From Actinomycetes bacterium (GTDB lineage: Bacteria; Actinomycetota; Actinomycetes; Actinomycetales; Micrococcaceae): a stretch of DNA of 32,149 nucleotides. The notes under the pieces were generated by a model that saw only the letters and a program-made list of their open reading frames with translations, was not told the DNA's origin and did no database searches. Below are positions 22,749 through 30,329 of the stretch, one piece after another. The position numbers and the translations under genes are program-made. Where the stretch lies: contig JAFAAV010000117.1 in the NCBI GenBank assembly GCA_023426375.1, forward strand, positions 1 to 32,149. Direction: 5' to 3'. How positions within the stretch are numbered: the first letter of the stretch is position 1; every line of letters begins with the position of its first letter.

Positions 22749-24050
22749 GTGAGTTCTTCAGCACCGATGCCCTCGCCCGTCACGTCCAAATCAGCACCGG
22801 AACTGATCCGGGACGTCAAGGTACTCAACGGGCTGGGTGGCCGTGGTCTGACCTGGATCAACCTCGCACTGCGTCTACCGCAGGTCTTGGCGCCCCTGGG
22901 TGTGATCACCTGGGTGGCCACGCAGACAGCCTCCGCATGGACAGCCGCCCTGAGTTCTGCGGCCGTGTGTTTGGGGAGTGCCCTCTGCGGGATTCTCATG
23001 ACCTTTTTCGTCAACGTTCCGTGGCGTCAATGGGGCATGGTGGTGCTGGCCCTGGTGCAGGGAACGGTTATGTGGTTCCTGCCCTTAGCACCCATCGAAT
23101 CCGTTCCCACTGGTGTGGACAGCATGGGCATGTTCCTGCCGTTCTTCCTCGCGGGAATGTCCTTGGCACCGCAGGGTCTGGTGTGTCGAATCCGGTGGAA
23201 CTCTCTCTTGGAGCATCGTAAACGGGTGGATCTGCTACCCATGGCCATGCGAACGGAATCGGTGAGCGAGGCCATGTCGGTGGTCACGGGTGCCGCCATT
23301 ACCGGGTTGATCGCCACCACAGCCGGACCGCAAACGGTCTTGCGCGTCTCTGCCGTTCTGTCCGTGGTCATGATCGTGATCTTCATGGTGCACCCGTCCG
23401 CCAGGATCAAGCAGCCGGTTCTCACGGTATCCCTGCGCGATAGTTCGGAGCGGTTGCTCCAGGCCCGCCGCTGGTCCGCTCAGCGCTTACGCACCATGCT
23501 CTTGGTCGGTTGCGGTGGTCTCGGCGCGCTGCTGGGCGCGGTGCAGGGATGCCTGGTGGTATTCGCGGTGTCGGTGGATATCGTTCCATCGGTGGGGGCC
23601 GTCTACGCATTCCTGGGTCTGACCTCGGCCATTGCAGCGGTTGTGACCGTGTCGTGGCGCACCCGGGTGACGCCCTGGAATCTCTGGATCCTTCATTCCA
23701 CCGCGGCCTTGCTGGCGTCCATGATGCTGTCCACCCCCTCGGGAGCGCTTGGCTTTGCCGTGGTGCTGGCGCTGATCGGCTTGTGTATCGGCCCCAGCCT
23801 GTTGTGTCTGTTCGGGTTGGCAGCCTACGTGGCACCTGAGGACATGTACATGGGACTGGTGTCGCGGATGACCGCCGCCACCTCGGCGGGCACGGCTCTG
23901 GGACTGGTGCTCAGCGCCTACTTCGGTGTCCGCTACGACTACATCTCCGCGGCTCTCGTACCCGTGGCCATGGCCCTGATTCCGCTGGCCAGTTCCCTGA
24001 TGTTCATCTACATCTGGCGCAGGTCACCGCTCTCGAGCCTGCACATCTGA
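22749..24050 (+). CDS. Major facilitator superfamily transporter, substrate unknown
   Basis: The 433-residue protein has a hydrophilic N-terminus of about 35 residues and about 12 hydrophobic segments with a charged central loop (about 215-250, DSSERLLQARRWSAQRLRTM). This is the 6+6 topology of MFS carriers. Motif A is poorly conserved. Similar MFS-like proteins without an assigned substrate are common in Micrococcales. The GTG at 22749 is leaderless behind its own -10 box, although the gene also sits 9 nt after sbcC and could be co-transcribed with it. A strong terminator follows. Confidence 0.78.
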   Translation: MSSSAPMPSPVTSKSAPELIRDVKVLNGLGGRGLTWINLALRLPQVLAPLGVITWVATQTASAWTAALSSAAVCLGSALCGILMTFFVNVPWRQWGMVVLALVQGTVMWFLPLAPIESVPTGVDSMGMFLPFFLAGMSLAPQGLVCRIRWNSLLEHRKRVDLLPMAMRTESVSEAMSVVTGAAITGLIATTAGPQTVLRVSAVLSVVMIVIFMVHPSARIKQPVLTVSLRDSSERLLQARRWSAQRLRTMLLVGCGGLGALLGAVQGCLVVFAVSVDIVPSVGAVYAFLGLTSAIAAVVTVSWRTRVTPWNLWILHSTAALLASMMLSTPSGALGFAVVLALIGLCIGPSLLCLFGLAAYVAPEDMYMGLVSRMTAATSAGTALGLVLSAYFGVRYDYISAALVPVAMALIPLASSLMFIYIWRRSPLSSLHI

Positions 24051-24102
24051 GTCACCGTCCTGGAACAGGTCGCCCGGGAAACATAGAGTCGTCCCGGAAA
24101 GT

Positions 24103-24145
24103 AAGAACCGCGCTGCGGCCGAGAATCGGTCGCAGCGCGGTTCTT
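24103..24145. terminator. Bidirectional terminator between the MFS and MBL genes
   Basis: A perfect 15-bp stem (24103-24117 with 24131-24145), extended inward by 5 more pairs (24118-24122 with 24126-24130) to a GAA loop, lies between convergent genes. TTCTTTAG follows on the plus strand, and its complement provides the minus side. Confidence 0.9.
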
Positions 24146-24170
24146 TAGCACGCAGATCACTCGGGTGGGC

Positions 24171-24854
24171 TCAGTGTCCGCGTGCGATCCACTCGCTCAG
24201 GTGCGGTTTCTCATCGCCCACCGTGGTGGAGTCACCGTGGCCGGTCAGCACCAGTGTCTCTGCCGGCAGGGTCAGGATGCGTTCTTGGATGGATTCGATG
24301 ATCGTGGGGAAGTCCGAGTATGAACGACCCGTGGCACCGGGGCCACCCTGGAACAGCGTGTCACCGCTGAACACCACGCCGTGCTCGCCCACCTCGGGAC
24401 CGTGGAACACCACGGAACCGGGGGAGTGACCCGGGGTGTGGAGCACGGTCAGAGCCGCGGTCCCGGCCACGATCTCCTGGTTGTCCTCGAGCGGCTGGGG
24501 CTCAGGGCCGTCAGAGAACACCTTGCGCCACAGCACGAGATCCTCCGGATGCATGTAGATCTCGGCGTCAGTCTCGGCAAGGTCCACGAACTTCCGCACC
24601 GCGGCAATGTGGTCGTCGTGACCGTGGGTCAGCAGCACATGGGTGATCGTGCGGCCTGCCACGGCATCGACCACGGCCTGCGGATTGTGAGCGGGGTCGA
24701 TGACCGCGCATTCCACACCGTTGCCGATGATCCACACGTTGTTGTCGACCTCCCACGTACCGCCGTCCAGGCTGAACGTTCCGGAAGTGACGCAATTGTC
24801 CACTCGCAGGCCGGTCTCGTCGTCACTCAGAATGGGTGTCGGCTGTTCGCTCAT
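24171..24854 (-). CDS. MBL-fold hydrolase, glyoxalase II-like (possible S-formylmycothiol hydrolase)
   Basis: The 227-residue protein carries the glyoxalase II type zinc motif THGHDDH (76-82), then HTPGHSPGS, FSGDTLF and the final LTGHGD histidine, so two zinc ions are likely. The gene overlaps the mycothiol-dependent formaldehyde dehydrogenase gene by 4 nt (ATGA), which implies coupled translation. The dehydrogenase produces S-formylmycothiol, a thioester, and an MBL thioesterase is the natural candidate to release formate and mycothiol. M. tuberculosis has the same pair (Rv2259-Rv2260). The substrate is inferred from context only. GGAG 8 nt upstream serves as Shine-Dalgarno site. Confidence 0.87.
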   Translation of the reverse strand: MSEQPTPILSDDETGLRVDNCVTSGTFSLDGGTWEVDNNVWIIGNGVECAVIDPAHNPQAVVDAVAGRTITHVLLTHGHDDHIAAVRKFVDLAETDAEIYMHPEDLVLWRKVFSDGPEPQPLEDNQEIVAGTAALTVLHTPGHSPGSVVFHGPEVGEHGVVFSGDTLFQGGPGATGRSYSDFPTIIESIQERILTLPAETLVLTGHGDSTTVGDEKPHLSEWIARGH

Positions 24855-25948
24855 CGGGGCATCTCCACTACTGATCGCAAGACCTTACCGGCCTTCATGG
24901 TCTCGAATGCTTCGTCCACCTTGTCCAGCTCGATCCGCTCGGTCACGAACGCATCGAGGTCCAGGCGGCCCAGCTTGTACTGATCCACGAGCATGGGGAA
25001 GTCGCGCGAAGGCAGGGTGTCCCCGTACCACGCGGACTTGATGGAACCACCGCGGGAGAAGATTTCGTCCAGGGGCAGTTCGATGGGGGTTCCGGGATCG
25101 GGAACGCCCACCAGAACCACGCGTCCGGCCAGGTCACGTGCCTGGAACGCCTGCTTGAAAGTGGGCTCGATACCCACTGCATCGATGACCAGGTCAGCAC
25201 CGTTACCCCCGGTGAGCTCCTGGATGGCCTTCACCGGGTCGTTGTCCTTGGAGTTCACGGTGTGGGTCGCACCCAGTCGCTGCGCAGTGGCGAGCTTCGC
25301 GTCATCGAGATCCACCGCGATGATGGTCGTTGCTCCGGCCAGGGCGGCGCCCGCGATGGCGGCCGTTCCCACGCCGCCGCAACCGATCACGGCGACGGAT
25401 TCACCGCGTTTGACGGCACCGGTGTTGATGGCCGCTCCGATACCGGCCGTCACACCGCAGCCCAGCAATCCCACGGCGGCGTACTGATCGTCCTCGAGCG
25501 GGGTCTCGATGCGGGTGCACTGTCCCGCGGCCACCAGGGTCTTCTCCGCGAACGCGCCGATGCCCAGGGCCGGCTCCAGCTCGGTACCGTCTTCCAGGGT
25601 CATTTTCTGGGTCGCATTGTGAGTGGCGAAGCAGTACCACGGTTCGCCCTTCCGGCACGCACGGCACTCACCGCAGACCGCGCGCCAGTTGAGGATCACG
25701 TGATCGCCCACCTCGACCTCGGTCACTCCCTCACCCACGGCGCTGACCACACCGGCGGCCTCGTGGCCGAGCAGGAAGGGAAAATCGTCGCTCACGCCAC
25801 CGACCTTGTAGTGCAGGTCCGTCTGGCACACACCGCACGTCAGGACATCCACGAGCGCCTCACCGGGCCCCGGATCCGGTACCAGAATCGTTTCTACGGT
25901 GGCCGGCTCGTTCTTTGCCTTGACCACTACACCTTTGACCTTGTGCAT
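24851..25948 (-). CDS. mscR: S-(hydroxymethyl)mycothiol dehydrogenase (mycothiol-dependent formaldehyde dehydrogenase)
   Basis: This zinc-dependent medium-chain dehydrogenase oxidises the adduct of formaldehyde and mycothiol with NAD+, and can also reduce S-nitrosomycothiol. With the ATG at 25948 (AGGAAGG 7 nt upstream) it has 365 residues; the frame is open 12 codons further. Catalytic zinc ligands are Cys41 (GVCQTD), His62 (GHEAAG) and Cys164 (LLGCGV). The structural zinc site is Cys92, 95, 98 and 106 (CGECRACRKGEPWYC). The Rossmann motif is GCGGVG (190-195), with Asp213 for NAD+. The match to the mycothiol-specific class rather than the glutathione class rests on overall resemblance and actinobacterial context. 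TAAGCT near 25990-25996 could be its -10 box. Confidence 0.92.
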   Translation of the reverse strand: MHKVKGVVVKAKNEPATVETILVPDPGPGEALVDVLTCGVCQTDLHYKVGGVSDDFPFLLGHEAAGVVSAVGEGVTEVEVGDHVILNWRAVCGECRACRKGEPWYCFATHNATQKMTLEDGTELEPALGIGAFAEKTLVAAGQCTRIETPLEDDQYAAVGLLGCGVTAGIGAAINTGAVKRGESVAVIGCGGVGTAAIAGAALAGATTIIAVDLDDAKLATAQRLGATHTVNSKDNDPVKAIQELTGGNGADLVIDAVGIEPTFKQAFQARDLAGRVVLVGVPDPGTPIELPLDEIFSRGGSIKSAWYGDTLPSRDFPMLVDQYKLGRLDLDAFVTERIELDKVDEAFETMKAGKVLRSVVEMPR

Positions 25949-25996
25949 CTGTGTGCCTTCCTGTTGGCGTGTTCCGGGCATCACATCCAGCTTATG

Positions 25997-26785
25997 TCAG
26001 CGCGCGTGAGAGACATTGGGAGTTCGCCCCGCGAGGAACCGAAGGGCGGTCTCCCGCACGCGTCTGGACGTCACCACATTCACGTGGTCGCGTCCTGGCT
26101 CCAGGTGCAGCTCGGTGGGCGGTCCGGTTCCATCAGGACGACGACGTCGCGCCAGGAACGCCGCGTGGTCACCGGGAGTGGACCAAGCGTCGTCGGCGCC
26201 CGAGAAGAGCAGTACGGGCTGGTCGGGAGAAGTATCGGGGGAAAACGGGTCGGAAGCGAGGCGCTCGGCCAGACGGCGCTGAGCAGGATCCACGAGGAAA
26301 CCCGGTGTCCCGAGGACCTCCGATAACCGGTCCACCATGCTGAACCCGCCCAAAATCACACAAGAGAAGCACCGGGGCTCCCGCGCGGCGCACTGATACA
26401 CCAACTGTGCCCCCAAGGAATAGCCGACAGCGGGGATCGGATCCGGCGAGATGCTACGGGCATGACCGATGATTTCCTCGCACAAGGAGGCCCTGGTCGC
26501 CAGGGGCGCGGGGCCCGCCATGCCGTGGGCGGGAAGATCCACCGACCACACGTGGAAACCGACCGTCGCCAAGGATTTCACCCATCGTGTCGCGACCCAG
26601 TTCATGTCCGACGAGGACGCCAAACCATGGACCAGTAGAACATTCGGTCCCGTTGCAGTGGAGAGCTCCCGCAGCACGGTGGCCGTGGCCCGATGAGACG
26701 TGCGCCCGTTAAGGGCCGAAGCCGGCTCGCACACCCCTATGGGGAACTGCGAACCGGCTTCGATCCGATGTTCGGAAGTGCTCAC
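25997..26785 (-). CDS. Alpha/beta hydrolase, function unknown
   Basis: The 262-residue protein shows LLVHGLASS (50-58, oxyanion region), the nucleophile elbow GYSLG with Ser123 (121-125), the acid candidate Asp198/199 in FSGADDAW and the base His234 in GRDHVNV, so the triad is complete. No signal peptide is present, so it is cytoplasmic; it may be a lipase, esterase or related enzyme. The GTG at 26785 begins 2 nt after the stop codon of the BrkB gene, and no Shine-Dalgarno site is seen. The first 20 or so codons form a strong hairpin at the DNA level (26717-26762), so a later start is possible, but none is clearly better. Confidence 0.8.
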   Translation of the reverse strand: MSTSEHRIEAGSQFPIGVCEPASALNGRTSHRATATVLRELSTATGPNVLLVHGLASSSDMNWVATRWVKSLATVGFHVWSVDLPAHGMAGPAPLATRASLCEEIIGHARSISPDPIPAVGYSLGAQLVYQCAAREPRCFSCVILGGFSMVDRLSEVLGTPGFLVDPAQRRLAERLASDPFSPDTSPDQPVLLFSGADDAWSTPGDHAAFLARRRRPDGTGPPTELHLEPGRDHVNVVTSRRVRETALRFLAGRTPNVSHAR

Positions 26786-26787
26786 GG

Positions 26788-27912
26788 CTACTTGTCCGAG
26801 TTCTCGGAATCCTTCGAGTCCTTAGCAGAATCGGTGGAATCCGACGAGTAGTCGATGTGATCGTGTTGCAGACGCAGCTTGCGACCCTCGGCCTCGAGCT
26901 TCTCTTCCTTGGCCTCGAGCTTCTCGGTCTGGCGGACGTCACGCGGGGGCAACTGGATGGTGTTCTCGGCCCGCACACCGGCCTGCAGTTCGCGGCCGCG
27001 TTCCACCTCGGCGTCGACCTCGGCGCCGAACAGCAACACGTTGTTCATGATCCACAGGCCCAACAGCAGGATGATCACGGAGCCGATGATTCCGTACGTG
27101 GCGTTGTAGCTCGCGAAATTGGACACGTAGAACGCGAAGCCGAGACCAGCCAGGATCATGGCCACCAGGGCAATCACCGCACCGGGGCTCATCCAGCGGA
27201 ACTTGGGCTGCTTGACGTTCGGGGTTGCGTAGTAGAGCAAAGCGATCATCAGTACCAGCAGGAACAGGATGACCGGGATCTTGGCCCAGTTCCAGACCGT
27301 CACAGCGGTAGAGCCGAGACCAACCAGGTCACCCACGGTCTGGGCGATGTCACCGGAGAGCAGCACCATGAACATGACCAATGCGACGATCAGCACCACG
27401 GCCAGAGTCACCAGCATGAGAAGCGGCTTGAGCTTCAAGAAGGGGCGACCTTCATTAACCTCGTAGATGCGGTTCATGGCACGGCCGAACGCACCGGTGT
27501 AACCGGAAGCAGTCCACAGTGCACCGGCTACACCGATGACCAGCGCCAATCCGGCCCCTGACTGTGTAGTCAGCTGAGAGATGGGCTCGGACAGCAGGCT
27601 TACCAGCTCGGCCGGTGCGTACTGTTCCAAGAAGTCCAGAATGGCCTTAGTTGTGGCTTCACCCTGCCCGAAGACGCCCAACAGTGACACCAGAGCCAAC
27701 AACGCGGGGAAGATCGACAACACCGCGAAGTAAGTCAATGACGCCGCAAGATCGGTGCACCCGTCCTTGGAGAATTCAGATATGGCGCGCTTGAACACAT
27801 ACCCCCAGGACTGCCCCTTCAGATCAGTGGGGGAGTCGGGCTTGGCATCATGGTCCGGGTCTGGCGCCGCGTGATCGCGGCGCTGCGTGGACTCAAGCTT
27901 GTAGTCGCTCAT
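26788..27912 (-). CDS. YihY/virulence factor BrkB family membrane protein
   Basis: The 374-residue protein has a polar N-terminus (1-45), then about six hydrophobic segments with family landmarks LAASLTYFAVLSIFPALLAL, LWTASGYTGAFGRAMNRIY, LLYYATPNV and the final GSVIILLLGLWIMNNVLLFGAEVDAEVERGR. It was once mislabelled RNase BN; the function remains unknown, with suggestions of lipid or solute transport. The C-terminal 70 residues are cytoplasmic and unusual: a charged helix (KLEAKEEKLEAEGRKL) and a Ser/Asp/Lys-rich tail. The ATG has GAGAGGA upstream, and TAGACT (27966-27971) is a possible -10 box, giving a leader of about 45 nt. Confidence 0.92.
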   Translation of the reverse strand: MSDYKLESTQRRDHAAPDPDHDAKPDSPTDLKGQSWGYVFKRAISEFSKDGCTDLAASLTYFAVLSIFPALLALVSLLGVFGQGEATTKAILDFLEQYAPAELVSLLSEPISQLTTQSGAGLALVIGVAGALWTASGYTGAFGRAMNRIYEVNEGRPFLKLKPLLMLVTLAVVLIVALVMFMVLLSGDIAQTVGDLVGLGSTAVTVWNWAKIPVILFLLVLMIALLYYATPNVKQPKFRWMSPGAVIALVAMILAGLGFAFYVSNFASYNATYGIIGSVIILLLGLWIMNNVLLFGAEVDAEVERGRELQAGVRAENTIQLPPRDVRQTEKLEAKEEKLEAEGRKLRLQHDHIDYSSDSTDSAKDSKDSENSDK

Positions 27913-27965
27913 CGCGCAGTCCTCTCGAATAAGTGTGTCGCTAGTGCAGACGACAGTTCTTCGAC

Positions 27966-27971
27966 AGTCTA
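27966..27971 (-). promoter_or_regulatory. Candidate -10 box of the brkB-hydrolase operon
   Basis: TAGACT on the minus strand, about 53 nt before the ATG at 27912, which has its own Shine-Dalgarno site. The -35 is weak. Confidence 0.4.
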
Positions 27972-28042
27972 CTGACCACGGACGCTGGATCGAGCACCGT
28001 GGGGTATGCCGCCGCGATCGGGATCAAGACCGCTGGGTGAAC

Positions 28043-28489
28043 TTATTGCGACAAGGACAGCGAGTACTGGTGAACGCGTTCACTCAGCCTGGTCAGGACG
28101 CGAATCTCCTCGGGATCCAATGCTGTGCTGATGAGTTCGGCAACCATTTGGTCATGACCCACAGAAATGGCCTCGTACAGTTCTGAACCGCTGCTGGTCA
28201 GCGTGACTCGCACCCCGCGCAGATCCTGCGCGTCCTGGCGCCTGGTGACCAGACCTTTCAGTTCCAGCCGCTCCAGCATTCTGGACAGACTCGACTGGGT
28301 GAGCAGCACGTGACTGTTCAGATCGCGCAGTCTCAGACCGCTGCGGTCGGCAGTGTACAAAGTTGCCAGTACTTCGAATTCTCGGCGCGACAACCCGTGC
28401 AAATTCACGTTGCGTTGCAGCACTCGGGTCACGGAGACGTGGCAGCGGCCCAAGGCCTCCCACGCTTCGATGCTCCCTCTAGACGGCAT
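28043..28489 (-). CDS. MarR family transcriptional regulator
   Basis: The 148-residue protein has the MarR winged-helix layout: an N-terminal helix, NLHGLSRREFEVLATLY (about 29-45), LRDLNSHVLLTQSSLSRMLERLELKGLVTRRQD as helix-turn-helix and recognition helix (about 54-86), the wing DLRGVRVTLTSSG, and C-terminal dimerisation helices. MarR dimers usually bind palindromes near their own promoter and let go when they bind a ligand or are oxidised; there is only one cysteine (Cys16). The ATG has AAGGGGG upstream. Inverted repeats in the promoter suggest autoregulation. Other targets might be the neighbouring brkB or mqo genes, but nothing shows this directly. Confidence 0.9.
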   Translation of the reverse strand: MPSRGSIEAWEALGRCHVSVTRVLQRNVNLHGLSRREFEVLATLYTADRSGLRLRDLNSHVLLTQSSLSRMLERLELKGLVTRRQDAQDLRGVRVTLTSSGSELYEAISVGHDQMVAELISTALDPEEIRVLTRLSERVHQYSLSLSQ

Positions 28490-28501
28490 AATTCCCCCTT
28501 T

Positions 28502-28526
28502 GAACGCCCACCCCCTATGGGCGTTC
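28502..28526 (-). promoter_or_regulatory. Candidate MarR operator: 9-bp inverted repeat
   Basis: GAACGCCCA-N7-TGGGCGTTC is a perfect palindrome that lies 13 nt upstream of the marR ATG. It begins at about the transcription start predicted from TAGCAT (28532-28537). A bound dimer would block the promoter. An mRNA hairpin is the alternative reading. Confidence 0.5.
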
Positions 28527-28531
28527 TTCCA

Positions 28532-28548
28532 ATGCTACGAAACCGTAG
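28532..28548 (-). promoter_or_regulatory. -10 region of marR with a second palindrome
   Basis: TAGCAT (28532-28537, minus strand) overlaps the palindrome CTACG-N4-CGTAG (28535-28548). No -35 box is clear. Confidence 0.4.
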
Positions 28549-28566
28549 ACGATGCTCCTGTGTCTC

Positions 28567-28589
28567 GGGTGTCCACATTTATGACACCC
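28567..28589 (-). promoter_or_regulatory. Third inverted repeat upstream of marR
   Basis: GGGTGTC-N9-GACACCC, an AT-rich centre flanked by 7-bp arms, about 30 nt upstream of the -10 box. It may be an operator for MarR or another regulator. Confidence 0.35.
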
Positions 28590-28650
28590 CGCGGTAACCA
28601 TGTCCACGTAAGAGTGCACATCCCGGATCTCGAACGGCACCCGGAAATGA

Positions 28651-28689
28651 CACGGGAGCATTTGTACGAAGTGTACAAATGCTCCCGTG
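28651..28689 (-). terminator. Terminator of mqo
   Basis: A perfect 17-bp stem (28651-28667 with 28673-28689, 5-nt loop) lies 42 nt after the mqo stop on the minus strand and is followed by TCATTTCC. Confidence 0.85.
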
Positions 28690-28730
28690 AATTCGCAGCC
28701 CCACCCCGGGCTGCTGGGGATATCACTGGA

Positions 28731-30215
28731 TCAGCGGATACCCAACACCCTGGAGGTGTGGCCGATGACCTCGTCCGCGAGCTGCGGGTTGTCGTTGAGT
28801 TTCACTCCGTAGGCGGGAATGAGTTCCTTCAACCGGGGTTCCCATGCCGAAATCTTGGACGGGAAGCAACGGGACAGCAGGTTCAACATGATGGGCACCG
28901 CCGTGGATGCGCCAGGGGAAGCACCCAGCAGGGCGCCGATGGAGCCGTCCGCACTGGTCACCAGCTCGGTGCCGAACTGAAGCACACCGCCCTTCTGCGG
29001 ATCCTTCTTCATGACCTGAACGCGCTGACCGGCTTCGATGAGATCCCACTGGCCGGCTTCGGCGGTGGGGTAGTACTCGTGCAGTGCATCCATGCGCTGC
29101 GACCGCGTCTTGGTCAGTTCGCTCACCAGGTACTTGACCAGATCGAGGTTGGCCAGGCCCGCGCGGGTCATGGGGTACAGGTTGTGAGCGCGCACGGACT
29201 TGGGCAGGTCCAGGAGGGAACCGTGCTTCAGGAAGTTGGGCTTGAAGCCACCGTAGGGTCCGAACATCACGGCCTTTTGACCGTTCACGTAGCGCGTGTC
29301 CAGGTGAGGTACGGACATGGGCGGTGCACCCACGGAGGCCTGGCCGTACACCTTTGCGTTGTGCTGGGAGGTGACAGCGGGATCAGTGTTGCGAAGGAAC
29401 AAACCGGAAACGGGGAACCCACCGAAGCCCTTGGCTTCCTTGATGCCGGACTTCTGTAGCAGGTGCAGTGCGCCGCCGCCGGCGCCCAGGAACACGAACT
29501 TGGCGTGAATGGTGCGGTTGTTGTCGCTGTTGAGGCGGTCCTCGACCTTGACCAACCAGGAACCGTCCGACTGACGGTTGAGGGTGGTCACCTGCTGGCC
29601 GTAGCGAACCGTGGCACCCTTGCTGGCCACGTAGTCGATCAGCTGATTGGTGAGCGCGCCGAAGTCCACGTCTGTACCCTCGGGGGCGAACGTGGCTGCA
29701 ACACGGCCGGCGCCGCGTCCGTGCATGGTCAGCGGTGCCCAGTCGGCGATCTTGTCGCGGTCCTCCGAGAACTCCATGCGCTCGAACAGCTTGTTCTGCT
29801 TGAAGGAGTCGTAGCGGGCGCGCAAGTAGTTGGCATGGTCCTCGCCGAACACCATGGAGATATGGGGGACCGGGTTGATGAAGCTGGAGGGATCCTTGAG
29901 CACTCCGCTTTCCACCAGTGTGGTCCACAGCTGACGCGTCACGTGGTACTGCTCGTTGATGTTGAGCGCCTTCTGGGCGCTCACAGAGCCGTCAGCAGCC
30001 TGGGGAGCGTAGTTGAGTTCGCACAGCGCAGCGTGTCCGGTGCCGGCGTTGTTCCAGGCGTTGGAGCTCTCCAACCCTGCACGGTCCAGACGCTCCAGGA
30101 TGGTCATGTCCCAGTCGGGCTGAAGATCCTTGAGGATGGTTGCCAGCGTGGCACTCATGATGCCTGCGCCAACCAGAAGAACGTCGGTGGATTCTGTGGG
30201 CTGAGGTGAAGTCAA
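28731..30215 (-). CDS. mqo: Malate:quinone oxidoreductase
   Basis: Mqo oxidises L-malate to oxaloacetate with FAD and passes the electrons to menaquinone; it is a peripheral inner-membrane enzyme of the citric acid cycle. The protein has about 494 residues. Landmarks are the FAD-binding GAGIMSAT (16-23), SSNAWNNAGTGHAALCELNY, VKFVFLGAGGGAL-type strands and SPGASTAVP near the end. The frame is open to ATG 30269, but TAGTCT (30273-30278) is only 3 nt before that ATG, so the mRNA should begin near it. A TTG at 30215 with GGGAG 5 nt upstream then fits best and gives the family's usual N-terminus. It has a separate terminator. Confidence 0.95.
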   Translation of the reverse strand: MTSPQPTESTDVLLVGAGIMSATLATILKDLQPDWDMTILERLDRAGLESSNAWNNAGTGHAALCELNYAPQAADGSVSAQKALNINEQYHVTRQLWTTLVESGVLKDPSSFINPVPHISMVFGEDHANYLRARYDSFKQNKLFERMEFSEDRDKIADWAPLTMHGRGAGRVAATFAPEGTDVDFGALTNQLIDYVASKGATVRYGQQVTTLNRQSDGSWLVKVEDRLNSDNNRTIHAKFVFLGAGGGALHLLQKSGIKEAKGFGGFPVSGLFLRNTDPAVTSQHNAKVYGQASVGAPPMSVPHLDTRYVNGQKAVMFGPYGGFKPNFLKHGSLLDLPKSVRAHNLYPMTRAGLANLDLVKYLVSELTKTRSQRMDALHEYYPTAEAGQWDLIEAGQRVQVMKKDPQKGGVLQFGTELVTSADGSIGALLGASPGASTAVPIMLNLLSRCFPSKISAWEPRLKELIPAYGVKLNDNPQLADEVIGHTSRVLGIR

Positions 30216-30272
30216 GATGTCTCCCGGAATGCGTTGCCGGCGCCTCGGTGCGCCGCGTGAGGTTCGCATCCA

Positions 30273-30278
30273 AGACTA
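30273..30278 (-). promoter_or_regulatory. -10 box deciding the TTG start of mqo
   Basis: TAGTCT places the transcription start close to base 30267, so translation should begin at the TTG at 30215, which has a Shine-Dalgarno site (30221-30225). Confidence 0.5.
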
Positions 30279-30329
30279 TCCCCAGCCCGGGAAGATCACC
30301 GAATGACGTGACGGAGCTACGCGGAGCGG

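Noticed and set aside
28353..29459. Long plus-strand open frame (368 codons) opposite marR and mqo
   Set aside because: It runs antisense to two clear genes, has no recognisable domain and shows the biased composition of a shadow frame in high-GC DNA.
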